Positions 49,482 through 57,271 of a stretch of 64,000 nt of DNA are shown piece after piece. The notes under the pieces are model-generated. The model was given only the letters and a program-made list of their open reading frames with translations, did not search any database and was not told the DNA's origin. Each line of letters starts with the position of its first letter. The first letter of the stretch is position 1. Source of the stretch: Nonomuraea wenchangensis (GTDB lineage: Bacteria; Actinomycetota; Actinomycetes; Streptosporangiales; Streptosporangiaceae); NCBI RefSeq assembly GCF_900111685.1, contig NZ_FOHX01000011.1, forward strand, positions 62,001 through 126,000. The letters are read 5' to 3'. The translations under genes and the position numbers were made by a program.

Positions 49482-50858
49482 TCAGAAGATGGTGTCGAAC
49501 GCGCCCCAGTTGGTACCGATCTGGTCGCCCGTCCCCGCCTTGAAGCCCCCGCTGCCGTTGCCGAGGTAGAGGTGCAGGTCCTTCGTCGAGGCGTTACGGA
49601 CGATCACGTCGGCGTTCCCGTCGCCGCTGAAGTCACCCGGCGAGAAGATGACGTCGAACGCGCCCCAGTTGTTACCGACCACGTCGCCCGTCCCCGCCTT
49701 GAAGCCCCCGCTGCCGTTGCCGAGGTAGAGGTGCAGGTCCTTCGTCGAGGCGTTACGGACGATCACGTCGGCGTTCCCGTCGCCGCTGAAGTCACCGGGC
49801 GAGAAGATGGTGTCGAAGGCACCCCAGTTGTTGCCGATCGCGTCACCGGTCCCCGCCTTGAACCCGCCACTGCCGTTCCCCAGATACAGATGCAGGTCCT
49901 TCGTCGAGGAATTACGGGCGATGACATCCGCCTTGCCGTCACCGTTGAAGTCGCCCGGCGAGAAGATCTTGTCGAACGCGCCCCAGTTGTTGCCGATCGC
50001 ATCACCGGTCCCCGCCTTGAAGCCGCCACTGCCGTTCCCCAGATAGAGGTGCAGATCCTTCGTCGAGGAATTACGGGCGATCACGTCGGCGTTCCCGTCA
50101 CCGTTGAAGTCGCCCGGCGAGAAAATGACGTCGAACGCGCCCCAGTTGTTGCCGATCTGGTCGCCCGTCCCCGCCTTGAAGCCCCCGCTCCCGTTCCCCA
50201 GATACAGATGCAGATCCTTCGTCGAGGCGTTACGGGCGATGACATCGGCCTTGCCGTCGCCGCTGAAGTCGGTCCCCGAGGACCCTTGGCCGCAGTTGTT
50301 GCTGGTGACGTTGCGCCAGGTCTGGCTGTTGGCCGAGCCGTAGGTGACGCCGTTGAAGGTGGGCCTGACCCGTTCCGAGCCCGCGTACCCCCAGGTCGCC
50401 GAGCCGTTGCCGTCGGCGTCGTACCCCAGCTCGAAGTGCAGGTGGGGGTGGCCGTTGCTGGTGGGGCCGGTCGCGCCGACCCGGCCGATCGTCGATCCCA
50501 TCTGCACCTTCGCGCCGACCGAGACGCTGCGGGACTGCAGGTGGAGGTACGTGGTGAAGTAGCCGCCGCCGTGGTCGATCTGGATCACGTTCCCGGCGTT
50601 GCTGTGGTAGAAGGACTGGTTCACCCTTCCGGCGGCCGGCGCGACGAGGAGTGCGCCGTTGGTCCCCTGCTGGTCGGGTTCCTTCACCATGTCGAGCGCG
50701 GGAGCGTGCGCCCAGGTGTCCAGCCGCCACTGTTGGCCGCAGGGGAAGGGGAGCTGGAGGTTGGGGGCGGCCATCGCCGGGGTCGCCGCGGCGACCAGGC
50801 CGAAGGCGGCGATGAGCGAGGTGGTGATCGCCGCCCTCACGGGCGTGCTTCTGAACAT
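49482..50858 (-). CDS. Secreted M23-family peptidase with five FG-GAP repeats
   Basis: A 458-residue secreted protein. Signal peptide about residues 1-30 (ATPAMAAPN), a peptidase M23 (LytM) domain about residues 35-190, then five FG-GAP repeats (197-458). Zinc ligands: H and D of WAHAPALDMV (a variant of the HxxxD motif) and HPHLHFELG (HxH). The QIDHGGGYFTTYLHLQS strand with the YLHL histidine and SVGAKVQMGSTIGRVGATG are typical. It would cut peptidoglycan cross-bridges. A four-unit 12-bp repeat array lies 52 bp upstream, like that before the Cys-rich peptide gene, so co-regulation is likely. Confidence 0.9.
   Translation of the reverse strand: MFRSTPVRAAITTSLIAAFGLVAAATPAMAAPNLQLPFPCGQQWRLDTWAHAPALDMVKEPDQQGTNGALLVAPAAGRVNQSFYHSNAGNVIQIDHGGGYFTTYLHLQSRSVSVGAKVQMGSTIGRVGATGPTSNGHPHLHFELGYDADGNGSATWGYAGSERVRPTFNGVTYGSANSQTWRNVTSNNCGQGSSGTDFSGDGKADVIARNASTKDLHLYLGNGSGGFKAGTGDQIGNNWGAFDVIFSPGDFNGDGNADVIARNSSTKDLHLYLGNGSGGFKAGTGDAIGNNWGAFDKIFSPGDFNGDGKADVIARNSSTKDLHLYLGNGSGGFKAGTGDAIGNNWGAFDTIFSPGDFSGDGNADVIVRNASTKDLHLYLGNGSGGFKAGTGDVVGNNWGAFDVIFSPGDFSGDGNADVIVRNASTKDLHLYLGNGSGGFKAGTGDQIGTNWGAFDTIF
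49485..50270 (-). repeat. Five tandem 159-bp FG-GAP repeats (copy 2)
   Basis: Same period, unit number and total length (786 bp) as the array in the previous gene, with nearly the same unit sequence. The two arrays are 663 bp apart in the same orientation and could recombine. Confidence 0.9.
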
Positions 50859-50909
50859 GACATTCCTCCTGGCGCGGATCGGACGCCCCTCATCGAATCC
50901 CGCGACAGG

Positions 50910-50957
50910 GACGCGGACCAGGACGTTCGACCTGACGTTCGACCTGACGCCAGGTCA
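50910..50957. promoter_or_regulatory. 12-bp direct repeat array A (four units)
   Basis: On the plus strand four consecutive 12-bp units start with GACG: GACGCGGACCAG, GACGTTCGACCT, GACGTTCGACCT and GACGCCAGGTCA. The array lies between the M23 gene start and the regulator stop. The same unit type with the same period and copy number recurs at 53524-53571. It is probably a binding site for an oligomeric regulator. Confidence 0.65.
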
Positions 50958-53489
50958 CACGGGCGGTGCCGGCATGCCTAGCCGGCACGCGAGGTCTGCC
51001 GCGGCGGGCGCTTGCAGCGCCTGGTAGATCTCGTACGCCTGCACGAGCAGCTCCCGCGTGGCGGGATCGCCCTGCTGCTCGGCGGCGTCCGCGAGGGCCA
51101 CCAGCGTGCGCGCCTGGAGGGCGGGGACCTGCTCGTCGACCCAGTACTTCAGTGACCGGCGGAGGCGTTCGGCGGCGAGGGGGTTGCCCTGGCGGGCCTC
51201 GATCTCGCCCAGGCTCAGCTCGGTGAGCGCCAGTCCCCAGCGGTGCCCCTGTTCACGGAACAGCGCGGCGGCGGCGGTCAGCGCCTGCTGGACCTCCTCG
51301 AGCCGGTGCGGCTCGTGCGCCAGCGCCTCCCCCAGCACGCGCAGGCTCTGCGCGGTGCCGATCAGGTCGCCGATCTGCTCGAAGATCGTGGCCGCCTCCC
51401 GGGCCGCCGCCTGCGCCTGCCGGTGCCGGTCGCAGGCCCGCAGTGCGCCGGAGAGGCCCCGCAGGGCGTACGCCTCGGTGAACCGCGCGCCGCACGAGCG
51501 GGCGATGCTGAGCGCGGAGGTGATGACGTCGACCGCCTCGTCCGTTTCGCCCCGTTCGCGCAGCACGAATCCGAGGCTTGTGAGCGCGAGGGCCCTGGCG
51601 AGCGGCAGGTCGGCCTGTCCCAGCCGTTCGGCGGCGGTACGCAGCTCGGCCTCCGCCTCCTGGACCCGGCCGATGAGGCTCAGCATGAAGCCGATCTCCT
51701 TGCCGGCGAGGGCGGAGCCGGCCGGGTCGCCGATCTCTTCCGCCAGCGCCCGCGCGGAGTTCAGTGCCGACATGGCGGCCTTCGGATCGTCGAGCTCGAT
51801 GAGGCAGCTGCCGAGCCCGCGCAGCATCGTCGCCTCGCCCGCGCGGTCGTCGGCGCGCTGGCAGGCGGCCTGCGCCACGCTCATGGCCCGCCGCCAGTCG
51901 TCGTAGTAGCCCCGCAGCTCGTAGAAGTCGGCGCTGCAGCCGGCCAGGCAGCGCGCGGTCGCGGCGAGACCCGCCTCCGCGCAGGCCGACACCAGCACGG
52001 CCAGTGCCTCCCGCTCGGCCTCGAACCACTCGACGGGGCGTTCGGCGACGGCGGCGGCGGCCCGCTGGTCGGTGACGGCCGCCGGATGGTCCCTGTCGTC
52101 GAGGTAGAAGCGCAGGCAGTCGAGGTGGTCCTGCGCGTGCCTGGCCATGGCCAGCCAGCCGGTGGCGGCGCGGGCCAGCGCCGCGGTCCACTCGGATCGG
52201 GGGATCGTGGCTTCGCGCCGCTCGCGCGCGTACAGCCGGGTGATGTCGTGGAAGCGGTATCGCGGCTGGCCGGCCCGGTCGGAGCCGAGCGCCTCCAGCA
52301 GCCGCGCGTCGAGCAGCTCTTCGAGTACGGCGGTTCCCGCGGCGGGATCGACGCCCAGCAGGGCGGCCACCGCCCATTCGGGGAAGGACGGCACCCCCAG
52401 CTCGCCGAGCAGCGCGAACGCCCGGGCGGCGGTGGGGGTGAGCCCTTCGTGGGCGAGGTGCAGCCCCGGGCGTACGGCCAGGTCCCCGTGGCGCAGCTCG
52501 TTGAGTCGTCTGCGTTCGTCGGCCAGCCGCTCGTTGAGCGCCTCGACGCTCCAGTGCGGACGCGCGGCCAGCCGCGCCCCGGCGATCCGGACGGCCAGGG
52601 GCAGTCCGCCGCACGCCGAGACCAGCTCGTCGGCCGCCGCGGGCTCCGCACGTACCCGGTCCTCGCCGGCCACCTGGGAGAGCAACCGGACGGCCGTCGG
52701 GCCGGACAGCGGCCGCAGGTCGATGGAGGTCACCCCAGGCAGGCCGGTCAGGGGTAATCGGCTGGTGACCACCATCGCGACGCCCTTGGCCGGCAGGAGC
52801 TGCTCCACCTGGCGGTAGCCGCCGGCGTCATCGACGACGAGGAGCACCCGCTGTACGGCCAGCCGGTCCCGGAACAGCGCGGCGCGCGCGTCCACGCCCA
52901 CGGGCAGGGCCGAGCCGTCCACGCCGAGCGCCCGCAGCCACTGGGCGAGCACGTCGGCGGGGTCGACGGGGTCGGCGGTGCCGCCGCGCAGCGTCGCGTA
53001 GAGCTGCCCGTCGGGGAACCACGACGCGAACCGATGCCCCGCGTGCACGGCCAGGGCCGTCTTGCCGACGCCGGGCGGCCCGGAGAGCACCGCCAGCCTC
53101 GCGTTGTGGTTGCCCGGGTCGAGCACCGAGGCCAGGAGGGCGAGCTCGTCGTCGCGGCCGACGAAGTCGGGTGCGTCCGCGGGGAGTTGCCGGCACGTCG
53201 AGCCGGCGTCGGGGACGCTCTCGCCCGCGGGGTCGCGGTCCGTCCGGCCGGTACGGCTCGCCCAGAACAGCGTGTGACCGGCCGCGATGAACTCCTCCCG
53301 CTCCTCACCCTCCAGGTCGAGCGCCGTGGCCAGTTGCTCCAGCGAACGGGGGCGCGGACTGCGGCCACGGCCCCGTTCCAGTTCGGCGACCGAGCGGGAG
53401 CTGATGCCCGCACGCTCGGCGAGCGCTTCTTGGGTGAGTTGGCGGCGGAGCCGGTGGGATCGAAGCAGTACGCCGAACGCATCCCCCAC
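50955..53489 (-). CDS. XRE/NB-ARC/TPR transcriptional regulator
   Basis: An 844-residue STAND-type regulator. N-terminal XRE HTH (residues ~5-62, RQLTQEALAERAGISSRSVAELERG in parts), then a linker, an NB-ARC/AAA ATPase domain from FVGRDDELALL with P-loop SGPPGVGKTALAV, Walker-B-like VLLVVDDAGG and SACGGLPLAVRIAGA, then helical and tetratricopeptide repeats to the end (DDPKAAMSALNSARALAEEIG and similar). GTG 53489 follows GGGAGG and directly precedes the HTH; the open frame further upstream crosses other genes and is rejected. It is divergent from the Cys-rich peptide gene and probably controls it in response to a ligand sensed by the TPR/STAND part. Confidence 0.93.
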   Translation of the reverse strand: MGDAFGVLLRSHRLRRQLTQEALAERAGISSRSVAELERGRGRSPRPRSLEQLATALDLEGEEREEFIAAGHTLFWASRTGRTDRDPAGESVPDAGSTCRQLPADAPDFVGRDDELALLASVLDPGNHNARLAVLSGPPGVGKTALAVHAGHRFASWFPDGQLYATLRGGTADPVDPADVLAQWLRALGVDGSALPVGVDARAALFRDRLAVQRVLLVVDDAGGYRQVEQLLPAKGVAMVVTSRLPLTGLPGVTSIDLRPLSGPTAVRLLSQVAGEDRVRAEPAAADELVSACGGLPLAVRIAGARLAARPHWSVEALNERLADERRRLNELRHGDLAVRPGLHLAHEGLTPTAARAFALLGELGVPSFPEWAVAALLGVDPAAGTAVLEELLDARLLEALGSDRAGQPRYRFHDITRLYARERREATIPRSEWTAALARAATGWLAMARHAQDHLDCLRFYLDDRDHPAAVTDQRAAAAVAERPVEWFEAEREALAVLVSACAEAGLAATARCLAGCSADFYELRGYYDDWRRAMSVAQAACQRADDRAGEATMLRGLGSCLIELDDPKAAMSALNSARALAEEIGDPAGSALAGKEIGFMLSLIGRVQEAEAELRTAAERLGQADLPLARALALTSLGFVLRERGETDEAVDVITSALSIARSCGARFTEAYALRGLSGALRACDRHRQAQAAAREAATIFEQIGDLIGTAQSLRVLGEALAHEPHRLEEVQQALTAAAALFREQGHRWGLALTELSLGEIEARQGNPLAAERLRRSLKYWVDEQVPALQARTLVALADAAEQQGDPATRELLVQAYEIYQALQAPAAADLACRLGMPAPPV

Positions 53490-53523
53490 GTTTGCGCCTC
53501 CCGTGTTGGCGGCTGTGAGGGCC

Positions 53524-53571
53524 ACACCATACGTCGTGATCAACGTCCGGCTCAACGTCAGGGCGAACGTC
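53524..53571 (-). promoter_or_regulatory. 12-bp direct repeat array B (four units) in the divergent promoter
   Basis: ACGTC occurs at 53531, 53543, 53555 and 53567, an exact 12-bp period. On the minus strand the units read GACGTTCGCCCT, GACGTTGAGCCG, GACGTTGATCAC and GACGTATGGTGT. They match array A (GACGTTCGACCT). The array lies between the regulator and the peptide gene, so it can act on both. Direct repeats of this kind fit cooperative binding of head-to-tail regulator monomers. Confidence 0.65.
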
Positions 53572-53651
53572 ATGGTGCGGGATTCGGACGTCCGCTTTGC
53601 TGAGGACGGCCGGGCCGCGCTGGGCGGCCGGCCGCACGTAAGGAGGGTCAC

Positions 53652-53849
53652 ATGACCCGCATGATCACCGGTTTCACCGACCGCCTCGTCGGCGCACTCG
53701 TCCCGAAGGCGCAGGCGCGTGCCGCGAGCTGCGACATCCTGTTCTGCTACTGCAAGGGTGTCTACCTGTACCAGCGGAAGCGGTGCCTGCGCGTCGACGG
53801 CACCTACGAGTGGGGCCCCTGCAACATTGTGACCAAGGGCGCCTGCTGA
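53652..53849 (+). CDS. Small Cys-rich peptide precursor (six cysteines)
   Basis: A 65-residue peptide. Residues 1-25 look like a leader: weakly amphipathic, with LVGALVPKAQARA and an AxA site (A22-R23-A24) that suits an S26-type protease. The rest is a basic core with cysteines at 27, 32, 34, 45, 57 and the very last residue 65, enough for three disulfides, and aromatic residues Y33, Y38, Y40, Y52 and W54. AAGGAGGGT precedes the ATG. The leader lacks the long hydrophobic core of a Sec signal. The next genes encode disulfide redox proteins, an exporter and a signal-peptidase-like protease, so it is most likely the product of that machinery. I do not recognise the family. Confidence 0.8.
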   Translation: MTRMITGFTDRLVGALVPKAQARAASCDILFCYCKGVYLYQRKRCLRVDGTYEWGPCNIVTKGAC

Positions 53850-54371
53850 GTGACGTTCTCTGTTGTGGTGTGCCAGGGCCTGCTCGTGGTGGTCTTCCTC
53901 GCCTCCGCGGCGAGCAAGCTGCGCAGCGGGCGGGCCCTGCGCGCCCTGGCGACGTCCCTGACCGCGATGCGGCTGGTCGGCCGCTCGCGGGCGACCGCCG
54001 TCGCCGCCGCCCTCGCCGTCTCCGAGGGCGGCGTCGCGGTGCTGCTGGCGGTCCCGTCCACCCGGCGGGCCGGTTTCGCCGCCGCGGTCGTCCTGCTCGC
54101 GGTGCTCACCGCGGGAGTGGCGGTGGTGCTCAGGCGCGGCAGCGAGGTGCCGTGCCGCTGCTTCGGCGCTTCGCCCGCCCCGCTGAGCGTCCGGCATCTG
54201 CTGCGCAACCTCCTGCTCACCGCCGCCGCGCTGGCCGGTCTGACGCTGCCGGCGGGCTCCCTGACCCTGGCGGGATGGCTCATCGCCCTCCTCGCAGGTG
54301 GCCTGGCCGGCGTGATCCTCACCTTGCTGGACGACCTGGTCGAGCTTTTCCTGCCCGTTCCGACCTCCTAG
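53850..54371 (+). CDS. MauE/DoxX-like redox membrane protein
   Basis: A 173-residue membrane protein with four or more helices. It begins FSVVVCQGLLVVVFLASAASKL and has the MauE-type motif VPCRCFGASPAPLSVRHLLRN near residue 100 with a CxC pair (CRCFG). MauE is needed with MauD to form the disulfides of the methylamine dehydrogenase small subunit. Here no dehydrogenase exists and the only small disulfide-rich protein is the peptide just upstream. It starts at GTG 53850, immediately after the peptide stop. Expected role: pass electrons between the membrane pool and the thioredoxin-like partner during peptide oxidation. Confidence 0.85.
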   Translation: MTFSVVVCQGLLVVVFLASAASKLRSGRALRALATSLTAMRLVGRSRATAVAAALAVSEGGVAVLLAVPSTRRAGFAAAVVLLAVLTAGVAVVLRRGSEVPCRCFGASPAPLSVRHLLRNLLLTAAALAGLTLPAGSLTLAGWLIALLAGGLAGVILTLLDDLVELFLPVPTS

Positions 54372-54381
54372 AGGAGACTCG

Positions 54382-54969
54382 ATGGCATATGTGGTCGCGG
54401 CCCTGGTTCTCGTCGGCCTGATGAGCGCCCTCAACCTGTTGCTCGTCGTCGGCGTCGTACGTCGGTTGCGCGAGCACTCCGCGGAGCTGGCCGCCCTGCG
54501 GAGCGGCGGGACCGCCGCGGACGCGGGCGCGCTCTCGTCGTTCGGTGAGGTCGCGCTCCGCGACGGCTCGCCGGTCGGCGCGTTCACCGCCGTCGCGGTG
54601 GAAGGCGAGCCGGTCACCCTCGGGACGTTCGGCGACCGCCCGCTGGTCGGCTTCTTCTCCCCCGGTTGTGCGCCGTGCGAGGAGCAGTTGCCCGCCTTCG
54701 TGGAGTTCGCGGCGAACCGGCCGGGAGACCGTGACACGCGGCTGGCCGTCGTCGTGGGCGCCGGCGAGGAGACCGCGGAGACCGTCGAACGTCTCAGCCC
54801 GGTCGCCACGGTGGTGGTGGAGCCCGACGGCGGGCCGGTGCAGCAGGCGTTCGGAGTGACCGGGTTCCCGGCCTTCATCCTGGTGTCGGACGGCCTGGTG
54901 GCCGCGTCGCACTACCAGCTCCACGCCCTCGCCGACCGGGACGCCGCCGCCCTGCCGGCCGCGGGTTGA
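54382..54969 (+). CDS. Membrane-anchored TlpA/MauD-like thioredoxin-fold protein
   Basis: A 195-residue protein with an N-terminal transmembrane anchor (residues ~2-26, VAALVLVGLMSALNLLLVVGVV), a short charged stalk and an extracytoplasmic thioredoxin fold. The active site is C96-A-P-C99 (FFSPGCAPCEEQLP) and the cis-proline loop is GVTGFPAFILV near residue 160. Analogous to MauD, it would introduce or reshuffle disulfides in the exported Cys-rich peptide. GAGGAG ribosome site. Its stop overlaps the ABC transporter start. Confidence 0.9.
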   Translation: MAYVVAALVLVGLMSALNLLLVVGVVRRLREHSAELAALRSGGTAADAGALSSFGEVALRDGSPVGAFTAVAVEGEPVTLGTFGDRPLVGFFSPGCAPCEEQLPAFVEFAANRPGDRDTRLAVVVGAGEETAETVERLSPVATVVVEPDGGPVQQAFGVTGFPAFILVSDGLVAASHYQLHALADRDAAALPAAG

Positions 54970-56804
54970 GACTCACCGCTCCGATGTCACCACATGTCGC
55001 CAGGCGGGCGTTGTCGCTCGCTCGACACGCCGCTCCCGCGCAGGCCACGGCCTACCTGGGGCTGTCCCTCCTCAGCGGGCTGGCCCCGCCGACGGCCGCG
55101 TGGCTGACGAAGTTCATGATCGATCAGCTCGTGGCCGGCCAGGTGCGGTGGCTGGACGTGCTCGGGCTGACCGCCGCGCTGGTCGCCGTCGGGGTAGCCG
55201 TCGCGTTCGTCCCGCACGCCGTCCGCTATCTGCAGGCGGAGACGGGCCGGCGGGTGCAGCTGCTGGCCAACTCCCGGCTGTACGCCGCGGTGGACCGTTT
55301 CGTCGGCCTGCGCCGTTTCGAGGACCCCGCGTTCCTCGACCGCCTGCAGATCGCCAGGTCGAGCGGCGTGAGCGGCCCTGGCGACGTGCTGGACGGCAGC
55401 CTCGGCGCGGTCCAGGCCGTGGTCACGGTCAGCGGCTTCGCGGGCACCCTGCTCGTGCTCGACCCCTGGATCGCCGTCGCGGTCGTGCTCGCCGCCGTCC
55501 CGGCCCTGCTGGCCGAGATCGCACTCAGCAGGCGGCGGGTCGCGATGGTGACCGAGATCGGCCAGGCCGAACGCCGGGAGCTGTTCTACTCCGGCCTGCT
55601 GACCGATCCGAGGACCGCGAAGGAGCTGCGGCTGTTCGGCGCCGGCCCGTACCTCTGGCGTCGCATGGCGGCGGAGATCAGGACGATCAACGACGCGCAC
55701 CGCAGGATCGACCGGCGGCGGCTTGCCGTCCAGGGCGGGCTGGCCGTGCTGGGTGCGACGGTGGCGGGCGCGCTGCTGCTGTGGGTGGTCCGCTCGGCCG
55801 TGGCGGGGACGCTGACGGTCGGCGACGTGGCGCTCGTGGTCGCCGCGGTCGGCGCCGTCCAGGGAGCCCTCGCCAACCTGGTCACCGAGGTGGTGTGCGT
55901 GCACCAGGCGCTGGCGCTCTTCGAGCGTTACCTGGCCGTGGTCGACGCCGGCCCGGACCTGCCGGTCCGCGAGGACCCGACGCCGGCCGCGCCGCTGCGG
56001 CGCGGCATCGAGCTGCGCGACGTGTGGTTCCGCTACGCCGACGACCAGCCCTGGGTGCTGAGCGGGGTGAGTCTCACGCTCCCCGCCGGGCGAGCGACCG
56101 CCGTCGTCGGGCTCAACGGCGCGGGCAAGACCACGCTGATCAAGCTGCTGTGCCGCTTCTACGACCCGACCCGCGGGGCGATCCTCTGGGACGGCGTCGA
56201 CCTGCGGGACCTCGACCCCGTGGAGCTGCGGCGCCGGGTCAGGGCCGTCTTCCAGGACGCGACCGCCTACGACCTCACAGCCAGGGAGAACATCGGCATC
56301 GGAGACCTGACCGCGTTGTCCGATCCTCCCCGGATCGAGCGCGCGGCGCGGCAGGCCGACGTGCACGAGGTCATCGCCAGGCTCCGGCACGGCTACGAGA
56401 CGATGCTCACCCGGATCTTCTACTCGGAGGCCGACCGGGCCGACCCGGACACCGGGGTGGTCCTGTCCGGCGGACAGTGGCAGCGGCTGTCGATCGCCCG
56501 CGGTCTCGTGCTCGACAGGCCGGACCTTCTCGTGCTCGACGAACCGAGCTCCGCCCTCGACGCGGAGGCGGAGCACGGGGTGCACGCCCGGCTCAGGGCG
56601 CACAGGAGCGGGCTGACCAGCGTGCTCATCTCGCACCGCCTGGGCGTCGTACGGGAGGCCGACCTGATCGTCGTCCTCTCCGGCGGCCGGATCGTCGAGC
56701 GCGGCACCCACGCCGACCTGCTGGCGCACGACGGGGAGTACGCGCGGCTCTTCGCGCTCCAGGCGGCCGGCTACCGCACCGCCGACCCGGAGACGGTCGC
56801 ATGA
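54966..56804 (+). CDS. ABC exporter, fused membrane and ATPase domains
   Basis: A 612-residue half-transporter. Six-helix membrane domain over residues ~20-320 and a nucleotide-binding domain with Walker A GLNGAGKTT (K388), signature LSGGQWQRLSIARG, Walker B LLVLDEPSSALD and switch histidine in LISHRL. There is no N-terminal C39 peptidase domain, so leader removal must be done by another protein, plausibly the S26 protease next in line. TTG 54966 overlaps the previous stop (TTGA); ATG 54984 is possible. It would export the Cys-rich peptide. Confidence 0.93.
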   Translation: MRLTAPMSPHVARRALSLARHAAPAQATAYLGLSLLSGLAPPTAAWLTKFMIDQLVAGQVRWLDVLGLTAALVAVGVAVAFVPHAVRYLQAETGRRVQLLANSRLYAAVDRFVGLRRFEDPAFLDRLQIARSSGVSGPGDVLDGSLGAVQAVVTVSGFAGTLLVLDPWIAVAVVLAAVPALLAEIALSRRRVAMVTEIGQAERRELFYSGLLTDPRTAKELRLFGAGPYLWRRMAAEIRTINDAHRRIDRRRLAVQGGLAVLGATVAGALLLWVVRSAVAGTLTVGDVALVVAAVGAVQGALANLVTEVVCVHQALALFERYLAVVDAGPDLPVREDPTPAAPLRRGIELRDVWFRYADDQPWVLSGVSLTLPAGRATAVVGLNGAGKTTLIKLLCRFYDPTRGAILWDGVDLRDLDPVELRRRVRAVFQDATAYDLTARENIGIGDLTALSDPPRIERAARQADVHEVIARLRHGYETMLTRIFYSEADRADPDTGVVLSGGQWQRLSIARGLVLDRPDLLVLDEPSSALDAEAEHGVHARLRAHRSGLTSVLISHRLGVVREADLIVVLSGGRIVERGTHADLLAHDGEYARLFALQAAGYRTADPETVA

Positions 56805-57271
56805 CCACCGTCCTCGCCGGGGCCTGTGGCCTGGCGCTCGCCGTGCTCGCGGTCGTCGTGCTCCGGCGGCGCGTCGTGGTGGTGTCGGTCAACGGGCCCA
56901 GCATGGCGCCGACCCTCCGGCACGGAGACCGGGTGCTGGTACGGCGGACTCCCGGGGAGACGCCGGCCAGGGGCGACATCGTGGTGGTCAGCGAGCCGGG
57001 ACCGTGCCGGCCGGGAGCGCCGGCGGGCGCTTCCGACCCGTCGCTGGTGGTCAAGCGGGTCGTGGCGGTGGCGGGCGACGCGGAGCCCGCCTTCCTGCCC
57101 GACTGGGCGCGGCGGCCTGAGGGCGTCGTACGCGCCGGAGAACTCATCGTCCTGGGCGACAACCCCGAGTCGAGCTGGGACTCCCGTCAGTTCGGGGCGG
57201 TGCGCGCCGAGCGGGTGCTCGGCGTGGTGCTCCGCCCACTCAGAAGTCATCAGAAAGGGAAACGATCGTGA
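56801..57271 (+). CDS. S26-family signal peptidase-like protease
   Basis: A 156-residue membrane-anchored signal peptidase I-like protein. One N-terminal helix (about residues 4-22), catalytic serine S34 in NGPSMAPTL, general base lysine K85 in LVVKRVVAVAGD, and the conserved LGDNPESSWDSRQFG box near residue 130. Short compared with housekeeping LepB, typical of dedicated or Imp1-like forms. It overlaps both the ABC gene (ATGA) and the next gene (GTGA). It probably cleaves the peptide leader at the AxA site after export. Confidence 0.92.
   Translation: MTTVLAGACGLALAVLAVVVLRRRVVVVSVNGPSMAPTLRHGDRVLVRRTPGETPARGDIVVVSEPGPCRPGAPAGASDPSLVVKRVVAVAGDAEPAFLPDWARRPEGVVRAGELIVLGDNPESSWDSRQFGAVRAERVLGVVLRPLRSHQKGKRS

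Noticed and set aside
48036..50270. Regular repeats considered as a CRISPR array
   Set aside because: The units are 159 bp, in frame, coding for FG-GAP propeller blades, without unique spacers.
53652..53849. Lasso peptide or lanthipeptide precursor
   Set aside because: No lasso cyclase/B proteins and no LanB/LanM/LanC-type modification enzyme are nearby; the neighbours are disulfide redox and export proteins.
53490..54878. N-terminal extension of the NB-ARC regulator to 54878
   Set aside because: It runs antisense through the peptide, MauE and TlpA genes, is low-complexity, and the GTG at 53489 has a strong ribosome site right before the HTH.
53652..56804. Methylamine dehydrogenase (mau) operon
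   Set aside because: Only MauE- and MauD-like genes occur; there is no large subunit, no MauG, no amicyanin, and the peptide is far too short for the TTQ small subunit.
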